Origin: Syngnathus acus
Lineage: Eukaryota > Chordata > Actinopteri > Syngnathiformes > Syngnathidae
Direction: 5' to 3'
Length of the DNA: 64,000 nucleotides
NCBI RefSeq assembly: GCF_901709675.1
Contig: NC_051095.1
Location: 9,327,956 to 9,391,955, forward strand
Under the pieces are notes generated by a model. That model did not search any database. It saw only the letters and a list, made by a program, of their open reading frames with translations, and was not told the DNA's origin. A program made the position numbers and the translations under genes. Position 1 is the stretch's first letter; each line of letters opens with the position of its first letter. Of this stretch, positions 55,080 through 64,000 are shown piece by piece.

Positions 55080-56260
55080 TTGCGAGTTGAGACCATCTGA
55101 GAGGCTTTTAGTGATTTTGTAGCTCCAGAGGTCTTCTCTTGAGGATTCCTTTTTTTCTGGCGACGAGAGATTTTTGAGCAGGGTGGGTCCTTATACGCTT
55201 CTTCCAAGTTAGGGGTGATTGCAGAGGCCATGACCAAAAGAGACTGGGTTCCTTCACGAGACCTGGATCTATTAATTAAAATGGGCTTTATCCAGAGACC
55301 CGTTCCCCTGGAAGTTGACTTCCACAGGTATTCACCAATAGATTCGGGTTTCTTTTTGAAGGTCTAAGACAATTGTTGAGTTGTCTGAGATGTTTTCTCC
55401 AATGGCAATCTGGTTTGTTGCATAGGCCCGAGAAAGTACAGTTGGGTGAGGTCCAGACGTCTCAATTAGGAACTGTGACTTCAAGTGGCGTTATGAGTTT
55501 ATACTAGAGTGAAACTGGCTTAGTTTTAGATGCCTCTGTAGGTAATTAGCTCTATTCCAAAGAGCAGAGTGATTTGAGTTTGTCCTGGTAGTGTCTTCCC
55601 AGGGAGTTAGCTTTGGTTCTAGATGACATCACAAGTGGAGTTAGGGTAAACTCCAGAGTCTTGCACTCTCGGAATTAGCATTTCTTCGAAAGGCCTGGGC
55701 AAACCGAGCCGACCTTGTACTGGAGGATTGCTCTCACTGATGTAGTATGACTTCCAGAGGCCTTCAGGAATAGATTTAGTGCTGGTTCCCAAGGTCTGCT
55801 CTATTAGGGTTGGACTAGTTTTAATTGCAATTCCCAATGGACTGAGGACTAGCTCCACAGCTTCTGTAGAAGCTAGCTGCTTCTGCTTTCACTACCTTTG
55901 TGGAGTTAGCATAACTTAGCTTCGAGAGTTTTCGCTTGTTGCAAAGACGTGAGCAAAATGAGTGGGCCACGTCTGAGGGGCTTTTTTTTCTTCTTCTATA
56001 GAGCCAGAAGTAGTGAAGTACAGAAACCTTGGTGAGCTCCAGCAGATGTTAGTTAGTTTTAAGGGGCTTATTGAGTGAGCTGTCTTTGAGATATTGGGAT
56101 TCTGTCTCAGCCTTTCCAAAGGTGCTCACTTATGTATTCGGGTAGATCCATGTCACCTTTTGGGAAAAGTCAAGGGCCGTCCTCACATAGACTTGAGTGT
56201 CAAGTCTGAGCAGGAGCTTCAAGTGGGAGCTATATTAACAGAATGTGTGTTGCTGGACAC
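55080..56260. repeat. Degenerate short-period repeat (GGAGTTAGC / CTTCCAGAGG words)
   Basis: Words such as GACTTCCAGAGGCCTTC, CTCCAGAGGTCTTC, GGGAGTTAGCTTTGG, GTGGAGTTAGGG and GTGGAGTTAGCATAACTTAGC recur at irregular spacing across more than 1 kb. It looks like a strongly diverged minisatellite. Period and consensus need computation. Confidence 0.4.
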
Positions 56261-56339
56261 TCAATTTCCAAAGACACTTATTGACTTAAAAAAAAACACA
56301 CAAGGAAAGAAGGAAAAAGCATTTGAACACACAATTTAA

Positions 56340-56830
56340 TGTAGTGTCTCGCAGCGGCTCTCTAGTGACCGCGCTGGCTGTAAGCAGCCGGAGATTAAAC
56401 GAAATGGAGATTATCGGGACAAAAAGAACTCCCAGCTTGTCACGGGGATGCAGAGTGTATTGTACATCCGCATGTATTGAACACAAACCTGTCACTGTGT
56501 GTGACAGCCCCATTCATCACGCACAAAGCCAAACCTGTCAGGGGCATAAAGCGCTCTATCCGGGCCGCCTCCCCTTCCCCCGTTTTCTAAGTGACAGCGC
56601 AGAAATGAACACCCGCGTACGTATTCAAATGATTTGTTTTCCTGCCTCCCACTGAAGCCAATTTCCAGAGGCTAATAAACCCGACAAATATTTCACGTCT
56701 GGAGAGGCGCAGGCTTTTTCTCGCCCGAGCATCATGAAGTCCCGTGGGTGGTTGCCATGGGAGACGGCGAATCTGTAATTTAATTTCAACCGCGGCAGGA
56801 TTCTCCACTAAATGATTTCTCCGAGGCGGA
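56340..56830. promoter_or_regulatory. Candidate conserved regulatory block with an RFX X-box
   Basis: GC-richer and free of microsatellites. It contains several TGACAG (MEIS/TGIF-type) words, AATAAA and TAATTTAATT cores. GTTGCCATGGGAGAC (56751-56765) is close to the RFX X-box GTTGCCATGGHAAC. Regulatory role is inference. Confidence 0.35.
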
Positions 56831-57920
56831 GCTGCAAAGGAGGGAAAACATCTCGAAAATCAGCGCCACACGGGCGATGTTCAGTGATCGAAATAATGAC
56901 CAGTTGAGGAGGAGGACAAGGATATACCTCCATCAAACTTCCATTGTATCACAATGTTATTTAATTGCAGAACTACTAATCAGAACCAAAACCATTGTTT
57001 GCTGCATAATATTGCTTGAATATTTTTTTTTAGGAAATACCCAACATTAATAGCTTGTCTGCTTTTTAGGGAATGAAGGATGCAGACAAGCGCAACAGAC
57101 ACAATTTAACGGGTGTAAATTATTTACACTATAAAAAGACCAATGGCATTTGTTATTGCTTTGGCTCCACCTGGAGAGCCCAGGAGGGGTTGTGAAAATG
57201 CAGCTGGAAGTCACGTTTGCACCAAGCTAGCTAGTTTTTTTACTTTATGCTACTCTGATAGTCACGTCGTAATATTTCAAGTAAGTTTCACTGAGCTCGC
57301 AAAAGCAAGCTATTTAGAAGGTAGTAAATGAATGGCTGAGAAAATAGTGTGTGGAGTTACTAGTACTGGAGTTACTTTGTTTAGCATGTTAAAAATATCA
57401 AGATAAGTAAATGCTAAGGCCCGAAAATTTTCATTTCTGGATTGTTACTAATGGGCAGTATTTATTGGAAGAATTAGCGCAAATGATCAAACCTGCATGC
57501 GTACGGCGTGTGTCTTTTCAGCCGCCTGCTTGTTTGTGTGTCCTGAGTCAGCAAGAGGCTCAGTAATTACCCACACATCCAGACACAGACACGCTCAGCC
57601 GCTCTGACAGGCCCGAGCATCATTTCCCGAGTGTTCCCCACCGGCGCACCGCCGCAATAATGGCGCTCAACAGGCCCATCAGCTTGATCCACATCACACT
57701 CTCGCACAATTGCAAGCGCCTAACCTATTTACGCAATAAACAACCGCAGTTGGCTAATAAAACGGCGCGTTTCTGTGTGAGGCTGGAATCCAATCATGAG
57801 CCGTCTTACATGAAGGCAATATCGGGTGAAGAAATGTTGCTCTTTGATGAACATAATGAGGGTTTTCCATTAGGAACTCATAAAGAATGAGTAAACTCAA
57901 AACAGTGTTCAGCTCTGCTT

Positions 57921-57926
57921 TGTGTT

Positions 57927-57964
<38 letters not shown>

Positions 57965-57989
57965 CATACATATATATACATATATATAC

Positions 57990-58021
<32 letters not shown>
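57921..58021. repeat. (TG)n(TA)n and TATACA microsatellite
   Basis: TG units pass into TA units and then imperfect TATACATA units. Confidence 0.9.
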
Positions 58022-58347
58022 GTGATCCCTCGCTACTTCACGTTTCGTTTATCACGGCTTCAGTACATCGTGGATTTGTTTTTCAAATTAAAAAATCATT
58101 TAAAAGTCAAAATAAAACTTCTACATTGAGGAAACGTGTCTAACTTTTGGGACAATGTAGTATTACTCTAAATGTTCGTTTACATTCCTTTAGAAGTCCG
58201 TTTTCGCGTGTTAGCACGATTGCGAATCAGCATCTTTCCGCTAACTCGTTAGCCTGCCCATTACATCTTGTTGGTGACCGTACTTCGCGGATTTCACTTA
58301 TCGCGAGTGGTTTTTGAATCAATTATCTGCGATAAACGAGGAATTAC

Positions 58348-58350
<3 letters not shown>
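58020..58350. mobile_element. Probable TcMar/pogo-type MITE flanked by TA-rich DNA
   Basis: The left end reads GTGATCCCTCGCTACTTCACG. The reverse complement of the right end reads GCAGTAATTCCTCGTTTATC. Both fit the CAGTRATYCCTCGYT-type termini of a common vertebrate element family. Interior words such as CACGGCTTCAGTACATCGTGG and CGCGGATTTCACTTATCGCG also recur in inverted form. No coding frame. The superfamily is assigned by resemblance of the ends only. Confidence 0.55.
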
Positions 58351-58401
<51 letters not shown>

Positions 58402-58411
58402 GTAATTCCTC
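58338..58411. repeat. Perfect inverted repeat around a (AT)24 core
   Basis: GAGGAATTACTGC (58338-58350) and GCAGTAATTCCTC (58399-58411) are exact reverse complements separated only by an AT run, which is itself self-complementary. A 74-bp uninterrupted hairpin results. The right arm is a second copy of the transposon terminus. Confidence 0.85.
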
Positions 58412-58441
58412 TATATATATATACACACATACATACTGCTG

Positions 58442-58625
58442 TTTTCTGCCAACATTCCCAAAATGTAATCACTTCAAAATTGTCCGTATGTGTGCTTTTT
58501 GATTTTTTGACTAATTGACTAATAAAGCTTTCTGCCCACATTCCCAAATCATGGTTGGGCGAATAATCACTTCAAAATTATCCTTAGGTGTGCCTTTTGA
58601 GTGTTTGACCAATTGAGTAATTGGC
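58442..58625 (+). repeat. Diverged tandem duplication (~90-110 bp unit)
   Basis: TTCTGCC.ACATTCCCAAA, then AATCACTTCAAAATT, TGTGTGC(C)TTTTGA and TTGACYAATTGA occur in the same order at about 58444-58522 and 58530-58625. The second copy carries an extra ~15 bp. Confidence 0.7.
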
Positions 58626-60511
58626 TGGCGACCTTGTTTTTAAACACTGCATGACGAAAAGGTCCGAAAGCAAACATGGCATCTTTCAAATGTGCTCCAC
58701 AACTGGGAGTGGGCTCATTCGTAAATCAGTGCACTATTCCCCGGTGTAAACCCTTGGCCCCCCCTCACGCCTTTATTTTTAATTAACCTCGGAAAGATAC
58801 TGTTGTTGTAGTTTCCTGTGTCTGTGGCGGCAAGGTTAATGATTTCTTTGGTCCGGTGAGACGAGAGGGAGGAACAGATCAATGCACCTCAATTCCCAGC
58901 AACGCATGTTTCGTCTCACTTGCCGGACCACGGTGAAAGCAGCGAAGGGGCGACACTGATTGCTAGGGGTGGACTCGGACCCCCTCCATCCACCACTCAC
59001 GAAGCATTCGACGCCCTGGAATTAAAAGAATATTCTGAACAATTTAGCGTGAACTCTTACAAAAAAGTTGATTAATTCTGAATGCAGTCACATGCTCAGT
59101 AATAACAGGGTGTGCATACTTGTGCAACTACATGACCTCAGTTCTTGTTTTTGTTGTTGTTAGTCACATTGAAACATTGTCACATTGAAATGATTTCTTT
59201 TGACCTCACTTTGGCTTAAAAGTCAGATCGGTAACATTATTGAATAGTAATCCGAGAGCGTTCATAGAAATGGCGGCCAAACGGCATTTCGTTATAGGAA
59301 TCATTTTCATAGGAATACACTTAGAGAGCAACACTATGGCTCCAAATTGACCATTGACACCATCATGTTTCAAATCCTTGACAATCCCTTAAGCACGTGA
59401 CCAGCAGCCCTTTTTAATATTGAACAAAAGAGGTTTAAGGTTTTGTTTACACGTTTACATGCTCAGTGAAGGATCATTGACTTCATGTCAGCGTGGCTGT
59501 TTATTTTTAAACCATATTGATCCCAGAGGTCGTAATGACCCCCTTTGGGATGAGTACCAATTAAAAAGTCACATTGATAAAGGAGTCGCAATGGTGCTGC
59601 TGCCGTTGCTGCCGCTGCCTGGAAATTAGCTCTGCATTGCACACTAATTAGTCCAGAGGCTTTTCAAAAAAGAAAATTTGATTTGCATGACGACACTGGG
59701 AAAAAAAAAAAATCCTATTCTCGTGCTTTTGCTGCTGCAGACACATGATGCAATTAACAAAATCGTGTGACATCACAAAAACAAACTTACAAACTGACTG
59801 GATGTGTACATTTAAAATGTTTAGAGAAGACCGATTCCCCTGCAAGGTTGTGAGCGCATTTTGGGTTCATCCAACAATTTTTGTGAGTCGTGTATGAGTT
59901 TTAAACTTTCTTGAAGTAACCGTCCCCGGAGGAAATCGCATGATGGATCGGCTAAAGCAGGAGAACCGAAGCGGCCTTCTGATCAAATTGCGAGAGTGCC
60001 CCGTTGTATCGGTCTCAGCGTGCGGCTACTTTTCCCCACTTAGAAAAAAAGACTTCCACACGGACGCGAAACCTGTCTGTGCCTTCAGGATGGATGGAGA
60101 ACAGAGCTCAGAGGGAACATCAAGCCGATGCACATAATCGGAGCCGGGCCGTGTCCGCCTGTTGCGCCGCCATCCTGTGGAACATCAAAACTCTGACGAC
60201 CGCTGGGAGCAATCGGCTCTGCGCTGGCGGATGCGGATCGGCCACGGCTCTGAGACGACCCCTCGCTGGGATACGTTCACATCTTGACGTCTCTATCAGC
60301 GGAAAATTTAGCCCTCCCTCTTCCGAGCGCTGGCAGCCATGATGCATAAATCGCTGCACGCCAGGGGGATGACATCACGGGACATTGGTTGGGCTATCTA
60401 AGCAGGGACCGGGATTTTTTTTTCACAAAGTTAACAGAGATAAATGAAACTCCTCTTGGTTATGTTCCTATCCATGAGAACCTCGCCTGGCTCATGTCCT
60501 CAGCTTTTAAG

Positions 60512-60531
60512 CCCCCCCCCCCCCCCCCCCC
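60512..60531. repeat. Poly-C run
   Basis: Twenty consecutive C bases; prone to sequencing length error. Confidence 0.9.
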
Positions 60532-63500
60532 AATCTTTAATTCACTGTTGCTTTTGTTACCGTCAAACTTTTGTTTGTACTTGGAGCAGAAAAGTCAGAA
60601 CGCAGATGATACCTGAGTAGCCTCATTTCACATGATCAATAAATCTGCGCAATTGTCAGCCACCACTTGTACGAAGCTTGGTGATTTATTAACAAACGTA
60701 AAAGGAGAAAGGTTGCTGTTTGCTGCAGAGTGAAGACAAATAGGCTTTTGCCAAAGAGCAGTGGTCACGAAATAAGTGAAGAGACACAACCAAAACGAGC
60801 GAGAAGCAGCGGTGGGTGACAACAAGGCCTTGCCACAACCCAAGAAGCCTACTCGGTAAGTGCGGAAGGAAAAAAATAAGAGGTCCATAAACCCATCCGA
60901 CTTTTGGCCAACCACTGACTTTCTCTTAATCGCGGTTCTCAATCATGTGTACTAAAACCGAAAGAGACTAAAGTCATTGCTGTCGATGGGTTTGCTCATT
61001 GCTGTGCTGGCAGGAAACATGTTTTTGCAGTACTCCAGCAGACACATTTTGCCAAGGATCTTCTTTAAACTTTCAAAAGCAACAACAACATTTTAAGGGA
61101 GTCTGGAACAACCTAGGTCCAAGGTCAAAAAGGTAAAATCAGGGGTAAATCAAGTTTCCACTAAACTTTGCGTCAGAGAAGAAGCCATTAAAAGATCTCT
61201 ACTGTTGTTAGCTTTGCAATATGAGGCCTCAGTTAACTCATTAGTTAATCTGGGAATAACCAACCTGCGCCAATCACACAGTTTTTGAGCAACTACGGGC
61301 CCCTTTTACAAAGCTACGATCAGAAAATTACGTTTGAGACGACGACAGTCCCAGCATCTCGGAAAGTGACTTTAGCACGAATCACCAAAACAGGTGTACG
61401 CAGGAGGCTTTGGTTTTGATCTAATTGTGAAGGTCTGCACTTTAGCCACTCCAGTTTCTCGTTCTTGGAACCCTTTTGATCGTCAATGATTTCTGATTCA
61501 AGAGGCAGGGCTCAGACTCGAGTGATTTCCCTCGTTTTTCTTTAACTCTAATGACGCTAACGTTTGGACTGTCACCACGAGAAGGAACACGCATTTTAAT
61601 CCGAAAGAACAATTTAGCACAGCTCGTCTCCAAAGTGCTCTTATGAGAGGCTGACTGACAAGGAGAAACTGATACGAGAGAGAAAATCTGGTTTTGCTTT
61701 CGCCGCTCGTCTCTTCTGGCCCGTGAAAAGCCAATAAATCCAACATCCAGAGCTATTAGATTGACAGAGCTGCGCGCTGTTTGATGTTCATGCGCATGAG
61801 ATCAGCCCCCGGGCATTCCAGGGGCCAAATGCAGTTGAACTGTCATCGACACGCCTACGATTTTGGCCATCAGTGGCGTGCATGTCAATTATCCACGCCT
61901 CAAACAATCCTACGCCAGAGATAATTCTTATCTGTTCAACCTTTTCACCTGAGCCTAGACACGGCGCGGCTGCAGTATCTACATGGTGATGAAACCGTCC
62001 AGGATGCCTTGCGCGGCCTCTCACGTTGTCATGGCCCTCACTGAAAGATGAATCTCGATTTCTTTCTCAACTCTCAGCCAAATCCAACTTGAATGGCAGT
62101 CATGATAGTAAACTGCACTCTAAAGTGCATCCTACATTTTTCAGGAATCGAGCACTTTGACCTACACGCACTATGAATCAACAATTAAGTGATTAAAATA
62201 TCTGTGCGATCTGATTTCCACACATACCATCGTAAATGTACATTTAATGCCTTGCACAAATGACAAACTGATTAGCTTAAAATTCCACAATGGGAACATC
62301 AATATTTTATGACCCCGGACATCGAAGCATACATGTTATTTTCTGTTGCTTTTACTGAATATCCATCTATAGTCAGCCATGGTGATTTCCGCACATGGAG
62401 AATAAGGTGAGGTGGTGGGTGAGCGAAAGCCATGTTGACAAGATGGTGCTAAGTGGATATGAGTTATGGGCAGTTGGGCGATGTGTTTGTTGAACCATCT
62501 GGTAGCGACGCCCTCTGTTTTGTGATGGATGCCTGTGGAAGGAAGGAGTCCAGTTCCAGTCTTGAAGCCCGTATAAGTGCACAATGTCCACGTGACAAGG
62601 TCAAAGCATTAAATGATAACTCCTAAACCAAGAGATATCACTGTGACTGGCTTATCACTCAACACAAATATTTTGTCGAAATGACATTGATTGCTGCCGT
62701 GCTTAAAACATTTCCTGTTTTGGGACAAGTGTGATTAGGGATGGGCAGTTGATGAGATTTCTCTGATTGATTTGACGATGGGAACGGTTGGACACTTGTT
62801 CCACAGTACGGGGGGCGATTATTTTAGATTAGTTAACAGAGTTCTGCTCATATGGCGGCAACGTCACCTGAATTTGTAGAAAAGTCAGAACGGGGTGTTC
62901 CATAGCCATCACAAATATGCAGTACGCTAATCAAAGTACTACATTACGGAAAATATTTGTAGGAAAAGCACACGTGCCTCCTTATGCCACTTGACAATGT
63001 ATTCTTACGCAGCTGTGCTAGCTAGTTTATCGTACGCTGTTTGTAACCTCCATTGTTCACCGTTCCTAACCGCAGAGTCATAATTACATAAAAATCTTGG
63101 TATGAAAAATAAATATATCCAAAACCGGTGAGTCCAGTAACTGAGCGTGCCTTCTTGTGCTGTGTGCCGTACGTATCGCTATACCGCGCACCGTTCGTAA
63201 CTTGGAAACATATCGGCACACATTTGCATTTTCAACAAGCGTTTTCCGTAGAAATAGGCTCTTCTTGTTAAAATGCTAGCATAAAGTCATCTTTTGTGGC
63301 GGCAAATGTCACATTTTAAACTCTGTGTCATTAATTATTGAGCCGCTTTTCTTCCCCCTGGTAGGGGTTGAGATGATGTGGTCTTATTATTCTTTTCTGC
63401 AAACGTGTTTGTGGTTCTTTATGTACCAGTTTGACTTAACAGCTCTCCAAAGCCACATTTTACTGACGTTACTGAACGGAAACCGCACTTCGATGAAATA

Positions 63501-64000
63501 TTGCTTGCTAAAGTGATGCCATTTTGGGGTCTTCGGTAGCTGTGAGTGCTTCTAAAAGTAAAAGCCGTTACACGCAGAGTGAGAGAGAAAGTGAAGCGGC
63601 GTATTACCGTCAGAAAATCGACTCTGGCTAAGACCGAGTGTGTGGATCAATAAAAATCATCAAGACGGCAGTTGAAAAATCCCGATTCGTGCCCGGCCAC
63701 CTCATTTCATCTCTCACCTCCTCCGTCTGGGAGAAATGTCAAGAGAACAATAAATGTATAAAAAGGTCAGCAGCGTACTAACAGACCCTTCCGAGATTTC
63801 ATTACGTGCGCTGCCGGCTGTGGCGGCGGCGTTTGGGCAGCCGAGCTGACATTTGGTTTGTTTTTACACCGTGTCGAGTCTCGCACACTTGTAGCTCCTA
63901 TTAATGTCACAGGCAAAGATCTCGAGGGCAGCGTGCTGGAGTTTACGACTACCGTGAGGGGGGAAACGGCCAAACGGCGCAGTGACTCACATCTCACGCC

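Larger units (their letters stand above)
49700..64000. other. Gene-free region upstream of lbx2
   Basis: About 14 kb with no recognisable exon on either strand. The left part (49.7-53 kb) is strongly AT-rich. From about 55 kb it alternates with GC-richer, microsatellite-free blocks (56340-56830, 57480-57760, 61740-62040, 63590-64000) that contain many homeodomain-type cores. Such blocks upstream of a developmental transcription factor are plausible enhancers. Transposon and microsatellite pieces lie around 57.9-58.6 kb. Confidence 0.55.

Overview
The window is teleost fish nuclear DNA, most likely from a percomorph. It has four protein-coding genes with GT/AG introns, long AT-rich intergenic stretches, many microsatellites and several small DNA transposons. 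There are no bacterial-type operons or ribosome-binding sites. The species cannot be named from the sequence.

Layout: (1) 2737-7525 (+), the last three coding exons of an FGF8/17/18/24-family growth factor, best called fgf24; its signal-peptide exon(s) lie left of the window. (2) About 21 kb of intergenic DNA (8258-29896) with repeats and possible regulatory blocks. (3) 30179-33452 (-), an eight-exon gene whose in-frame exons encode a signal peptide, a complete C-type lectin domain with galactose-type QPD and WND motifs, a cysteine-rich spacer and a galectin-like domain. (4) 37056-41421 (+), pcgf1, complete in nine exons. (5) A transposon-rich interval (41.6-47.4 kb) with a composite hAT-like element flanked by an 8-bp target-site duplication. 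(6) 47637-49193 (-), lbx2, complete in two exons. (7) About 14.5 kb of gene-free DNA to the right edge, with GC-richer blocks that may be regulatory.

Context: lbx2 next to pcgf1 is the arrangement known from human chromosome 2p13. A FGF8-family gene close to an LBX gene mirrors FGF8-LBX1 on human 10q24. This supports fgf24, the FGF8-family gene kept in fish and lost in tetrapods, over fgf18. fgf24 (secreted signal), lbx2 (homeodomain factor) and pcgf1 (Polycomb PRC1.1 subunit) are developmental genes. The lectin gene between them looks like an unrelated, possibly immune or mucosal, insertion into the block.

The most unusual item is the C-type lectin/galectin chimera. All seven splice junctions keep frame and give a 330-residue secreted protein joining two unrelated folds that both commonly bind galactosides. 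Second-tier observations are a degenerate ~120-bp repeat spread through the fgf24 introns and 3' flank, the nested palindromes inside the hAT-like element, a 42-bp perfect palindrome, and GATA/GACA arrays at pcgf1 and inside lbx2.
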